NCBI GenBank assembly: GCA_977006965.1
Contig: OZ345356.1
Location: 434,001-498,000 of the forward strand
Reading direction: 5' to 3'
Source of the DNA: Phymatolithon calcareum
Lineage: Eukaryota; Rhodophyta; Florideophyceae; Hapalidiales
Length of the DNA stretch: 64,000 bases
Part shown: piece after piece, positions 45,189-55,511 of the stretch
Layout of the letters: each line of letters starts with the position of its first letter
How positions within the stretch are numbered: the first letter of the stretch is position 1
Position numbers and translations under genes: made by a program
Notes under the pieces: model-generated
The model's input: the letters and a program-made list of their open reading frames with translations, nothing else
Database searches by the model: none
Told to the model about the DNA's origin: nothing

Positions 45189-45266
45189 AGACTCTCTACA
45201 CATCTTTAGGTATTGAGACCGGCTATGTTTCTTGCAATGAGAATCTTCTGAGTTGGCTCACTTTGA

Positions 45267-45965
45267 ATACATAGATATGAGACAGTGGACCGATTACTGG
45301 AAGAAGGGCGTACGGCGACGATTACATACATTGACTTCATAGTGGCGTTTGACTCCATCGACCATGATCTTCTCATGTTATCTCTTCGAAGCTACTCGTG
45401 CCCGGAAAAATACGTCCGGTTCATATCGCTGATGTACACCACGGCAAGCGTCACAGTCCGATCTCAGCTCTGCAACGGATCACAGGTTTTCTCGAGGAAG
45501 ATCCGCATTGAGCGAGGCTTGCTGCAAGGAGACATAATAAGCTCCTTTTGCTTCATCATTGCTCTGGACCTATTCTTCCGACGACACAACTCGCAAACAG
45601 CTGGCATCACTCTTACGAGTACAATCCGAATCGATAAACTCGAATATGCTGATGAGATCATTCGCACATGGGAGTCTCAAGAAGAAAAACGAGTACGGAA
45701 GACCGCCTTCAGAAGTAATGGCCGTCCCCACTCAAAAATAGGACTCCAAAAGAGAAGGAGTAGGACTATAAGCACGAGATGTTTCTTTGGTCACTTCCCG
45801 CGAAACCCAGTAGAAGTGAAAGAAGAGATAGGGGAATTGGAAATCTGGGCGGTAAGCGTGCTACAGAAAATACTTGTCAAACCAAACTGGAATAAGGAAG
45901 AGGAAAAGGAAGTGGTAGAGAACCCGGCTGTGAAAGTGAGGATGCCTTGTCAATGGCCGGTATAG
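45267..45965 (+). pseudogene. LINE reverse transcriptase fragment (copy A), different clade from LINE-A
   Basis: Open frame lacking a start and the RT N-terminus. It reads TATITYIDFIVAFDSIDHDLL (catalytic Asp block), RGLLQGDIISSFCFIIALD and LEYADEI, where the YADD motif has E for the second Asp. After that the frame continues with low similarity. It lies within the duplicated segment downstream of the SHOCT-like gene. Confidence 0.85.
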
Positions 45966-46364
45966 CGTGCTTCAGGGTCGTTAGCTCGTTGCCGCTATTG
46001 CGATCGTGTGTAGCCTTGTTGGCGCGCAATCTTTGCGGTGAAAAATGTTTACTCCTCCTTCGCCCTCCCCCCTCCTATCTCTCTGGGCGGAAACACTTAT
46101 GTCTAAAGGCACACTAACTCTTCAAACTCTAAAGGTCTCGAGTGAGGAGTATACGAACTCCTGCGATGACACGAACGCATGAAATGCAAATAAATCAATG
46201 TGACTAAGTAAAAGGGATTGGGATTGCTTTTGCACCCTTGGCATTGAATGGGCTTGCCGTGGATAGACGATTCGATGGCGCTCGCAATGTGCTGCATACG
46301 CGATGACCGCGTGGATCGCTGGACTCGATCTTGAATCATTGCTTCATAGATCAGTACTGATTTG
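45966..46364. other. no recognisable gene
   Basis: Sequence after the end of the duplication; pyrimidine-rich near 46050-46085. Confidence 0.4.
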
Positions 46365-47609
46365 ATGCACATGAATAGTTGGAGCGGGACAGTCGCAAGA
46401 CGTCTTACATCGTCTGGGCAAACTTCGCCGTTAGAGCATCATGCATTCTCCAATGCTAGCTCTGGTACCGCTGAACCGGTTTTGAGGGCATTTAAAATAA
46501 AATTACAAATATCCCCTCAACCTGTCCAGAACTGGGTTTTTAAGGAGGCAAAGCAACTAGCTGAACTATGGCAGCATGGTGGCAGCATGGACCGGGGCGC
46601 GTTCGAGCAGTTTCAGGCGCGCCTGCGCTCGCCGCTGGAGACGATCGCGACTTCGGCGATTATCGCCATGACGTGTCTGCGACGTGTGTTTCGCAGCGGC
46701 GCGCGGGTGCCGTTCATGCTGTGCGGGCACGTGTATGCGCGGCCGCCGCGCGAGATATACCTGCTGGTGGCGGTGTCGGCGATCATGGCGCTGCTGAGCG
46801 TGATGGGGGACGCCGTGGGACGCTACCGCGCGGTGCTGCGCCGCGGCGCCTGGCAACCCACCGCGCGCCTCATGCCCAGCGTGGGCACAGACGCCGACGT
46901 GGGGCACGTCGCCCTGTACACGCGCCGCTGGACGCCGCTCTGCGACGCCGTGGTCTGCGTCGCCATCGCCGCCTTCGGCACCTGGTACCTCGGCCACCGG
47001 ATAACTCAGACGTATGTCGCGTTCGGAGGCATCACCGCCGTGCAGGTGCTCAATCTCGTGCTTGGCGTCGCCAACGCCGCGCTCCCGCCGCAGAAGCGCA
47101 AGACGTTCGACGCCGTCGTCAAGTTCCTCAGTGTCTTCGTTACAGACCGTGAGTACCGCGACCTCGGCCTCGAGGACCGCGACTGGAGCCCGTCAGAGTC
47201 CGACGAAGCTGAGGACGGCTTCACCGACGCGCTCCGCGTGCAGTCCGGAGGTGCCGAATTCGATGTCGACGGCAAAAAATCGCTCTACGTTCGCGGTGCC
47301 GTAAGTTTCGGGTTGCTATACGAGGATGCATGGTTTGTCGCCGGAAACCCGGTTCAGGTCGAAAAGCAGGACCTAGACTTTCGCCTTGTACCGCTCAGAG
47401 TGCCGTACGCGCTCGTGTGGTATTCCATCTATGAGGGGTTTCTTGAGATGGACGGATACAAGGGCGCAGACGAGATCGACAAGTGTGTCGTTTGGTTGAT
47501 ACTCGTATCCGCGATCTCCGGGATATGCGTCAGCTACATCCCGGGTCCCTGCTTGGTAATCAAGAATAATTGCAAAGCTTTAACCGGCCCCAACCGCAGA
47601 CAAATGTAG
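46365..47609 (+). CDS. GC-rich multipass membrane protein with N-terminal SHOCT-like hairpin
   Basis: 414 codons from the ATG at 46365 (a second in-frame ATG is at 46371). Residues 60-90 (KEAKQLAELWQHGGSMDRGA, then FEQFQARL) resemble the SHOCT-type hairpin of the neighbouring family, followed by a hydrophobic segment (93-105). Further hydrophobic segments lie at 131-149, 192-210, 217-240 and about 370-390. Residues 270-290 are acidic (SESDEAEDGF). The region 46560-47290 is much richer in G+C, especially at third positions, than everything around it. This could mean a different origin, strong codon bias of an expressed gene, or gene conversion. The frame is intact. No family recognised. Confidence 0.62.
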   Translation: MHMNSWSGTVARRLTSSGQTSPLEHHAFSNASSGTAEPVLRAFKIKLQISPQPVQNWVFKEAKQLAELWQHGGSMDRGAFEQFQARLRSPLETIATSAIIAMTCLRRVFRSGARVPFMLCGHVYARPPREIYLLVAVSAIMALLSVMGDAVGRYRAVLRRGAWQPTARLMPSVGTDADVGHVALYTRRWTPLCDAVVCVAIAAFGTWYLGHRITQTYVAFGGITAVQVLNLVLGVANAALPPQKRKTFDAVVKFLSVFVTDREYRDLGLEDRDWSPSESDEAEDGFTDALRVQSGGAEFDVDGKKSLYVRGAVSFGLLYEDAWFVAGNPVQVEKQDLDFRLVPLRVPYALVWYSIYEGFLEMDGYKGADEIDKCVVWLILVSAISGICVSYIPGPCLVIKNNCKALTGPNRRQM

Positions 47610-47841
47610 ATTTTCAGAAGACATCTCTTTATTCTGTTCGTACTGGGATCGTACAACAGGGATGCAGTACAGAAAAATCTGTACAGGGGGGTCGCTATAT
47701 AGTACCACATAGAACCAGACTAAAAAAATGCGCACTATTTAGGTTCCGCACTACATTAAATTTGAGGGACCGTTTCGCACTACTGTAAGCGTGTTTGCCG
47801 TGACCCCCAACGAAGTTGTACGGAGAAGGGGGAGAACGATT

Positions 47842-48368
47842 TTACTGGCGTGTTTTATCTTCAGAACGCTTGTTGAACATCTCTGAGACAAGTAGCTGTC
47901 TCTGCTTCTCATTGTTCTGCTTACGGATAGCGTCTATGAATACCCGAAATGCTCGTTGAAGATGACTACTAGCGTCAGGAAGGTTACACAAAAACGCGGA
48001 CTCTTGGAGAGGGCGAAACATGGTGTGCAGCTCAGTGAGAGCTGGGGGAGATGCGATAACTGCTGAAACTTCTTCGTCTTCGCTTTCATTGTCAGGTTCT
48101 ACTGGGCTTTGGGCTACAACCTCCTCCAATATATCCGAAACATCGGACACGAACGCCTCCTGAACGTCTGTATTATCTTCAACCTCAAACCAATGCTCCA
48201 CATCCTCGTGTCTGACGTCATCATCGATTTCAGCTCTCAGGATGTCGTCACTCGGTAAACAGACTTTCAGTTTACGCAGCATCTCGATGACGTCGCTGAC
48301 AGCATGCGAAGTGCTTCAAGCTTTTGTTGAAGCGTCAGCCGCGTTCTCTTCTGCCCTGGGTGCCCCAT
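47842..48368 (-). pseudogene. pogo transposase remnant
   Basis: ATG at 48368 opens MGHPGQKRTRLTLQQKLEAL, the start of a CENP-B-type HTH. It then jumps, with a frame change near 48282, to an acidic C-terminal segment ending in helices (HLQRAFRVFIDAIRKQNNEK) typical of Tigger C-termini. The catalytic domain is deleted. Confidence 0.7.
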
Positions 48369-48502
48369 CACTGTCGGTGGCGTGAAGATGGTGAGCTGAG
48401 GAGACGAAGAGGAGAATGGCGGCCAGGAATGCCCTGTAAGCAGCCACAGCCTGTGTCTTTGATATAATAATCGTGCCAGCCCAAAATGGATGGCACTAAG
48501 TA

Positions 48503-49036
48503 GAAGAGATGAGGACGTAAAGGAAGCAATGAAGGATATTGAATATCTCAAGATGTATGAAGACTTGCGACAAGCCCTTCAGAAAGCCCAGGAGGGATCT
48601 GTCACGAAGAAGAGGAGGAGAGAAGAAACAATTAAGGTATGGGAAAAGGAAGAAGAAGGCAGATCAATGAAGATTCCTATTGAAGGCAAGCTACCAGGGA
48701 TCCTTTACATAAGAGAAAGAACAACACGTTTAAGGTGCCTAAGATTGACATTCAACCGAGCACCCCTTTGCGGGAAATCAGTGTTGGGTGCTTACTGTGG
48801 GATTACCGCGGTGGTCGAACTAGTCGCCTTACAACGTACTCTAGCGTCATCGAAGATGAGTACAGAAATTGAGTTTGAGTGCAAGAGACTCACAGGAGCT
48901 CTTGTTGGGAGAGAATTACGAATCAAGAACGTTTTGAGCAGCCAGATGACTATAGCGTAGAGATTATGCAAGAGCTGCCCCGTTACTCCAAGGTGAGGCT
49001 TTGGGGAGCTCTCAAAAATAAAATCATCAAATATCC
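48503..49036 (+). mobile_element. LINE-C fragment (C-terminal domain)
   Basis: The frame to 48960 encodes a lysine/glutamate-rich lead, KKRRREE, then MKIPIEGKLPGILYI and TRLRCLRLTFNRAP, which parallels KRKIPYD..G..PAI.R.P..RHRQLA.KWA.GRFP of LINE-A/B. The candidate TSD CTAAGTAGA lies before the start (48494-48502) and near 49037. The tail is A-rich (AAAATAAAATCATCAAAT). Confidence 0.65.
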
Positions 49037-49839
49037 CCTAAGTAGAGGGTGGCACTATATAACCCGGCACTATATAGTGACCCCCCCCCTGTACAGTATA
49101 CAGCAAGTTTATCAGAAACAACTTGTGGGAGGTCGTTTCAAAACACAGTATTCTGTACTTCGGTCTATACCGGGGGGTTTTGTGTTGTGTCTGGATTCAG
49201 TACTGTAACTCATTTCGCGGACATTTCTCAATTAGTCTATACCAGGGGAACTTTCCCCTGTCTATACTGTACCGGACTTGCTGTGTTCATGTTTGTTGAA
49301 GCAGTTCCGAAACTTTTGGAGCCCCTTCTCAAGGACTTTGTTCTGTACTTGTTCTCATCGCTTCTACTCATTTTGCGAACGTTCGAATTCTGAAAACTCT
49401 CAAGGAGAGGCGGCCCCACTTCTCGATCGTTTTGCATGTAACTCGTCTCGAGGGATGTAGGGACGCAAACGGTCTACTAGTTTAAAGAATGTGTGCTGAG
49501 AAAGCCGAAACAATCGTCGAAACTGCACATTGACAAAATACGGAGTAAAGTGCTCGAACGACATTCCGTCTCCCCTCTTGGATGGGGATCGATGTGGAGC
49601 GATGACTCAATCATCCACAGATAAGTTAGGTTGGGACAAATGTACTGTGAGTACACCGGTGGCGACAATCGCTCGGTTGGCGCCGTCCATCATGGTGTCC
49701 CAGAATTTGCAGTGAGAAGGGAGTTGAGAGGGACTTGCGTACCGCAACGCGCGCCAAAATGCAAAGTCGCGCCAAAGGATGCAGTAAAGTTTACAGAAAA
49801 AGCTGTACATACGGAAACTGATTTGCAAAGGAGCACTAT

Positions 49840-50030
49840 GCTCCGGATGTTGCCGATACGGATGGAAACGATAAATTTTACTGTTGTTGTTGAAGCTGAT
49901 ATTTAGAAGTTGAAGCGGTGGCTCTACTTCTCTGCATTAAAAAACTGCATAACAGCGCTTCCTATTCTATTCAAATCTACTATCGATCTATCTGTAACAT
50001 CACACTCGTGGCAAGACAAGACCTATGTCT
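49840..50030 (+). pseudogene. 3' relic of the small SHOCT-like gene
   Basis: CTCCGGATGTTGCCGATACGGATGRMAACGAT, the stop TTTAGAA(G/C)TTGAAGCGGTG and the 3' sequence CAGCGCTTCCTATTCTATTC match the last codons and 3' UTR of the genes at 33.6 and 40.2 kb. The rest is missing; it abuts the dispersed repeat at 49793-49835. Confidence 0.75.
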
Positions 50031-50182
50031 TACTCCAAAAGTCCGAGACTTCATGCAAAAAAGAGACACAATTAAGAAGATGGCATTGGCTGTTCGCTCA
50101 TACATCAGTATAGTGCAAATGCTTACTTTTCGAGTATAGATGGGTCATGAAACTGAATATGTAAGGGTCTTCGATAAGGTAC

Positions 50183-50530
50183 ATGCCTGAGATCAAAGAA
50201 ATATGTTTTCTCCAAGACGGGTACCAGATGTGCATTTCACATCTGGAAGACGAGCTTGCCCGACTGGGAAAATGTTCTACGTCGAGAATGAAGCAAGTGT
50301 TGCTCAAGCCAATATCGACAATGGGAGAAGATAAGTTCTCTAGGGCGATTAATATCATCCGCAACCATACAGAACAAAGTACAGGACTGAGAGCCAAGAA
50401 ACAAGAGTAGAAATCAGGGTGCCATGAATCCTCAGTTGGGTAGTTATCCACCTTTACAATAAACTATGGTACTTCGATTTGAAGCCTTCTACTAGACGTG
50501 CTAGCCTCTTAGGGAAATAAAGCAATCATA
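50183..50530 (+). mobile_element. LINE-D 3' end with (CATA)n tail
   Basis: A short frame (50183-50410), then a 3' UTR ending GACGTGCTAGCCTCTTAGGG, AAATAAAGCAAT and (CATACAT)n. The same 3' end is at 33226-33310 in reverse. Confidence 0.65.
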
Positions 50531-50694
50531 CATACATATATCGATGCTCACTGCACATCATCAGCATCATCATGTACACTGCTTCGTCATCACACAGGCG
50601 CCCACAAGCCTTGCAGAAGTAATTCATTTTGTGTATGTCATATGGCTCCTTATGTGTGTATGTGTGGTACTTGGAAAGAGACTAACGCTTATGA

Positions 50695-50889
50695 CTTTCC
50701 CCCTCGAGGTCCCGAAGGAGACCAGAGGTGGGTTTTTTTAGTCCACTGAATCGTGTTACTCCAACAAAAAAGAAATCCCCTCCATAGACAGAATCTAGCC
50801 CAAACCTCTTGGCCTTAGGAAAGTTGGCCCGAGCGTCAGCAGATGCGTTGGTAACTTTTAAATAAAAATCTACCTTTCTTCTTCCTCTT
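50695..50889 (+). mobile_element. LINE-E 3' tail insertion
   Basis: 195 bp, absent at the matching site in copy A (near 42015). 13-bp TSD CTAACGCTTATGA at 50682-50694 and 50890-50902. It starts CTTTCCCCCTCGAGG and ends TAAAAATCTACC(TTC)n. Confidence 0.93.
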
Positions 50890-51721
50890 CTAACGCTTAT
50901 GAAGCATTAACATTATGAGCATGTGAGACCTGGTGCTCTATCTTTTGTCCAGATTTACTTAGTCATACTTTCCGTTAGTTGTTGCCACATTATCAGGTAT
51001 TACGTAGTCCAAAGGTCCTGTATTCCAAAACACGACTCCGGATTTTGAAACCGAAGAACAGCGACGCATTTCCCTGATGTACAGGCTTCATTTCCCATTG
51101 CACTGCGCAGTGTTGCATGCTGAGCTGTGTAAAGCAAAGAGGCGGGACAAACGAGTCTGCATTCTTTCGTTACAGAACTCAAATTTGTCCACGGCCTTAT
51201 CATACGAACGACCGCTTTTTCCACGGTTCTTTCTCTGCGCGCGAGCGTACGCTCCATGTCAGCCACGACTTGCGTTGCACAGCATCCACTATGACAGTGG
51301 GTAGTGCACTCGCTCTGCCAGCATCGCACTAGTATTCTGATTGCCAGTGATGAGGCTCGCGTGTAATGCTAAAAGCCGTGGCTGAAATGGAGCGTATGCT
51401 CGCGAGTAGACGAAGAACCGTGGTAAAAGCGGTCGTTCATAAGGCGTGGACAAATTTGAGTTCTGTAACGTAAAAATGCAGACTCATTTGCCCCGTTTCT
51501 GTATGATATACACGACTCAGCATGCACCACAACCCAGTGCAATGGGAAATGAAGTCTGTGCATCAGGGTAATGCCTCGCTGTTTTTCGCTTTTCATAATT
51601 AGAATGCACGAGCGTTGGACTACAGTACAGTAATACCTGATGATATGGCAAATCGCACACAGCGTTTTCCTGGGCATCGGAATAACAGTGGTACAGTACA
51701 CCCTTTCTACAGGGTGCTGAT

Positions 51722-52048
51722 CAAAGCATTGGAATTATTTATTTATTTTTATTCTTTTCTCGAAAAGTGTCGAGAATAAATAATTTATTGTTGAACGCAG
51801 AAGCAATAAATTATTGTATTCAAGTTCAGCGAGGTATAAATAACTGGTTATTCCCCGAATTATTGGATCCTTCTTGCTACTTTCTGTCGCGATAGAATAA
51901 CCGGATCGAAAAAATGAGGAGTCCGATACAATAATTGTCGCAACCACGACGATCTCAATAAATACAATAAATATGCGAGACTCAGGAATAAATTATTGGA
52001 ACAATAATTTAAATAATTACAATAGCAATTATTTTTTCCAATGCTTTG
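51722..52048. mobile_element. 327-bp hAT MITE
   Basis: Ends CAAAGCATTGG / CCAATGCTTTG with the 8-bp TSD GTGCTGAT (51714-51721, 52049-52056). The empty site CAGGGTGCTGATGTGG is at about 42854-42869. Outer 60-100 bp are the same as in the 888-bp elements at 57.4 and 62.3 kb, so this is a further internal deletion derivative. Confidence 0.96.
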
Positions 52049-53824
52049 GTGCTGATGTGGAATCTATAAGAAGTGGTGTCTTTGAAATCGACGTAACGCT
52101 GTGGACAGTGTCCACCAAACTTCATCACAATAAAGCGATCACCTCAAAACCTACATTGACATTTATCATTCTCACTTGAAACGCACTCTTGAAATCATAC
52201 ATCCACCAAAGACATAAAAACAGATCTCAAATTCTTCTTACTTTCACATTCTGCAAACTGATATCCTGAGTGCCTTGAAGGACTTTTATTTCGCTTCGCT
52301 TTCTGCAACTGTTCAATATGCAAACACTACCCTATGGATTCAAGGTTTACATTGGCTGGGCAATTATTGTGGTCTCCGCGCTATTGCCGTTGATATCGAA
52401 AAAGCTGACTCCAATTTGGCGAATATTGACCTGGTTGGCACCGACCATTCTGGCGCTTGACGCGGATGCCGGAAACAGACCGTGGATATATTATAGAAAA
52501 GCAGTCATTTGGGTTTTCATGCAGGGGATTTCAGTGTTCATTCTGAGTGTCACAAAGGTTTTAAGGCCGGTGAAAAGAAACATTTGGGCGTAACTCGTCA
52601 GGTGCAACTGCCCATAATGTCTGTATTGTTTCTAATCACTTTCTAGATAACTCTTATCGGCAATCATCTTCGAAAGAACATCTCCGTCGGAAAACTGCAT
52701 CGTGTTAATAAACCGCGAAATTTGCGCTTGATCGACAGGACTGTACACTCTACTCCCTACGCCCACTACGAAACGAGTCAAATCCGAACCCCACTACACC
52801 CGTGCCATTTAAAACCCGCTTGGATGGACGACGGAACCAAGGTTTTGACAAGTGACGAGGTGCGATCTCACGTTATACGCGTAAGCTTCCTCACCCAATA
52901 CGTCGTTAGCAGAACTTTCAAGGCACCGAATAACAACGTATTCGTCTACTCACCGGTCGCTCAATATAGAGCAGTTTTGCTATGCTTCGCCCTGGTTTTT
53001 GCAGGGGTGGTCCAGGACTCTTCGCACCAGACGCGAAAGAACGGGATATCATTCAGTCACTACTGCTTTGGCTTACTCTTCCAACAATCACACTTCCAGC
53101 ACTTTTGAAAATCAAGTTTGGAACAAACGCGCAACTGGCACATTTAGTTCGAGGCATCCTACCTGTCGACTCGGATAAGGACATGTGGACCCGCCTGAAC
53201 GTGACACCGCGGGATCTTTATGCTGCATTGGCGAACGCGAAAGGCGCAGAATGTATCATTCATAAGACCGTTGGCATTGTCGCCTCTGGGGGATCGGGCA
53301 GGCTTTACGTCACGGATGTTCGGAAGGCACGGATATACTGCAAACAATCAATGTTGCGTCTTGGAGAGCACTACATAAGACTAACATTTAAGCCTGGTCA
53401 GCCGGACGGGATACGTATCGACAACACAAATTGGTGGATGCAGACAGAAGCAAAGGACGATACGCAACAACAAATGGAAGAGTCATCATCGACCCAAACT
53501 AGCCTTGGCGATGTTGAAGGCCAACATAATGCTATAGACATCGAGGACGATTGGACATCCGGATGGGTAACATTCGGCGGTGTGCTCTCGCCAAACAAGG
53601 AAAGTTTCTCAGGGTTCGAAACTCCAAGAATGTGTTTATTTGGCAGACGCCCTGGAAATGAAGCACAAAGAGAAGATTTGCTGCGTCAGCTTGCAGCAGA
53701 ATTTTCTGCCTCAAAACTATCCATTCAAGAGTACAAAAAGCTGTCGAATCTGGTTGAAAAGCGGCTATCACGAGAGAGCATCAACGCTGTTTTGCTGAAA
53801 GTCGGAGGGGGTGTTGGCTCCGCA

Positions 53825-54089
53825 TGTAGACACGCAATGCTGCACGAGTGTAATTAGCGACACTTACACTCTCAGGGAGAACATACCAACCAATTGGGAT
53901 TGTTAGAGTAGTGTCTGTTAGTGCTCCCCCTCTTTGTACAGGGTGTGCATTTCTCGCCCCTGCTCTATTTAAGCGGCGATCCTAAATCGCACCTTAGACT
54001 GGAGCATCTCATCTCATCTTCTCATCGGAGAGAGATCACCCCTTTTCAAGATAAACCCATTCCTTATCTTAACACTCCCAGTGATTACA
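53825..54089 (+). repeat. 5' LTR of the gag-only element
   Basis: 265 bp, TG...CA. Contains a TATA-like CTATTTAAGC at about 53965-53974 and a CATCTCATCTCATCTTCTCATC run. Confidence 0.93.
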
Positions 54090-54155
54090 GAAATTTCTTT
54101 CCTGCAGGAGAATGTTTGAGTGTTAAGACGAAGATTGTCCAAGTTTGAATTGGAA

Positions 54156-54467
54156 ATGGATGACCATCGAACCATGGGAAGCGGAAGTCTTTCGTCGGCG
54201 CAACCTACCGATCGGCAACCAACCGCCGCGCTATTCCAACCCGTGAGCCACCCGATTTTACGGAGTCTCGACCCAAGAGTCGTGACAAGGTTTTTGAAGG
54301 CGAGGAAACGGTACGATGATGAGGTCAACGAGAAGAAGAAGGAAGCCCCGGCGATGACGGGGGTATCGTACACAGAGTCATCGACAAGAGAGAAGGCTCT
54401 ACACAGTCTTCGAATGCCAATGCGCACCGAACATGCGGCGGCAAGGATTCTGGAGTTTACTTCCTAA
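54156..54467 (+). CDS. gag-like N-terminal fragment
   Basis: 104 codons from the ATG at 54156. The segment VSHPILRSLDPRVVTRFLKA followed by RKRYDDEV has the same pattern as the start of the Gypsy Gag here (LSSISRKAIQHFLDERAHYESAV). The frame stops at 54467 and downstream frames look like decayed gag. Supports a Gypsy-type parent. Confidence 0.6.
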   Translation: MDDHRTMGSGSLSSAQPTDRQPTAALFQPVSHPILRSLDPRVVTRFLKARKRYDDEVNEKKKEAPAMTGVSYTESSTREKALHSLRMPMRTEHAAARILEFTS

Positions 54468-54675
54468 GCGACTTCGATTGTTGCGAAAAAAATCAAGGAC
54501 GGCAACCGGAGCCCGAATTGAAAGAAAGACGTTCCAGAAGGAACGCAAATATGGATTGGAAGGAGCAACCAATTCAGAGAAGGGACCTATCTATATCTCC
54601 GGCAATAAGGAGGAGAAGGTCAGCGTAGATTTGTGTGGCAATCAACACAAATGATATTCGCGGGACAGAAAAAAT

Positions 54676-55221
54676 ATGAAAACTCAAGGTCGGCAAAAGC
54701 GACGAAGAAGGACGGGGTCCAAATCAAGGCCGGGAAAAGCGGCGAAGAAGGACGGGGTCCATATCAAGGTCGGTAAAAGCGGCGAAGAAGGACGGGGTCC
54801 AAATCAAGGCCGGGAAAAGCGGCGAAGAAGGACGGGGTCCATATCAAGGTCGGTAAAAGCGGCGAAGAAGGACGGGGTCCAAATCAAGGCCGGAAAAAGC
54901 GGCGAAGAAGGACAGGGTCCAACTCAAGGTCGGAAAAAGCGGCGAAGAAGGACGGGGTCCAACTCAAGGTCGGAAAAAGCGGCGAAGAAGGACGGGGTCC
55001 AACTCAAGGTCGGAAAAAGCGGCGAAGAAGGACGGGGTCCAACTCAAGGTCGGAAAAAGCGGCGAAGAAGGACGGGGTCCAAACCAAGGCCGGAAAAAGC
55101 GGCGAAGAAGGACGGGGTCCAAATCAAGGTCGGTAAAAGCTGGCGAAGAAGGACGGGGTCCAATACACGCAAGAAAAAGCTGGCGAAGAAGGCCAAGCAA
55201 ACATTGCGCATCAATGAGTAA
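54676..55221 (+). CDS. basic repeat protein read through a 40-bp tandem array
   Basis: 181 codons, ATG at 54676, stop TAA at 55219. Since 40 is not a multiple of 3, the frame passes through all three phases of the repeat. The protein therefore has a 40-residue period made of three translations of one unit: KRRRRTGS-type, KAAKKDGVQIK-type and GKSGEEGRGP-type segments. Very rich in Lys, Arg and Gly, so nucleic-acid binding is conceivable. Whether it is translated is unknown. Confidence 0.5.
   Translation: MKTQGRQKRRRRTGSKSRPGKAAKKDGVHIKVGKSGEEGRGPNQGREKRRRRTGSISRSVKAAKKDGVQIKAGKSGEEGQGPTQGRKKRRRRTGSNSRSEKAAKKDGVQLKVGKSGEEGRGPTQGRKKRRRRTGSKPRPEKAAKKDGVQIKVGKSWRRRTGSNTRKKKLAKKAKQTLRINE
54681..55195. 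repeat. 40-bp tandem repeat array, about 12.5 units
   Basis: Unit starting GGTCGGTAAAAGCGGCGAAG and ending GACGGGGTCCAAATCAA. Units differ by single bases; the last units are degenerate, and one inserted T at about 55141 shifts the phase. Confidence 0.96.
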
Positions 55222-55246
55222 TACACTCTTCGAGTGTATGGGGCAC

Positions 55247-55511
55247 TGTAGACACGCAATGCTGCACGAGTGTAATTAGCGACACTTAAACTCTCAGGGA
55301 GAACATACTAACCAATTGGGATTGTTAGAGTAGTGTCTGTTAGTGCTCCCCCTCTTTGTACAGGGTGTGCATTTCTCGCCCCTGCTCTATTTAAGCGGCG
55401 ATCCTAAATCGCACCTTAGACTGGAGCATCTCATCTCATCTTCTCATCGGAGAGAGATCACCCCTTTTCAAGATAAACCCATTCCTTATCTTAACACTCC
55501 CAGTGATTACA
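55247..55511 (+). repeat. 3' LTR of the gag-only element
   Basis: 265 bp, matching 53825-54089 with only a few differences, so insertion is recent. Confidence 0.93.

Larger units (their letters stand above)
41868..45912 (+). repeat. segmental duplication, copy A
   Basis: Collinear with 50528-56769. It begins at an (ACAT)n run and ends within the RT fragment, after which the two copies diverge abruptly. Copy A lacks three insertions found in copy B, so it gives their empty sites. Copy A has the intact membrane-protein gene. Confidence 0.92.
47684..49091 (-). mobile_element. pogo/Tigger element with a LINE inserted in it
   Basis: TIRs CAGGGGGGTCGCTATATAGT (47684) and CAGGGGGGGGTCACTATATA on the complement (ending 49091), flanked by TA (47682-47683, 49092-49093). 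The left half carries a minus-strand transposase remnant (48368 to 47842). The right half carries a LINE ORF on the + strand. Confidence 0.87.

Noticed and set aside
46566-47152. Long open frames on both strands opposite the 46.4-kb gene
   Set aside because: They are by-products of high GC content; they are rich in Ala, Arg and His and have no hydrophobic or domain pattern.
48267-48551. Transmembrane protein frame on the minus strand
   Set aside because: The hydrophobic lead precedes the true ATG at 48368 of a pogo transposase remnant and is untranslated sequence.
54964-55259. Minus-strand frames across the 40-bp array
   Set aside because: The array is free of stops in many phases; no start context or conserved ends support these frames.
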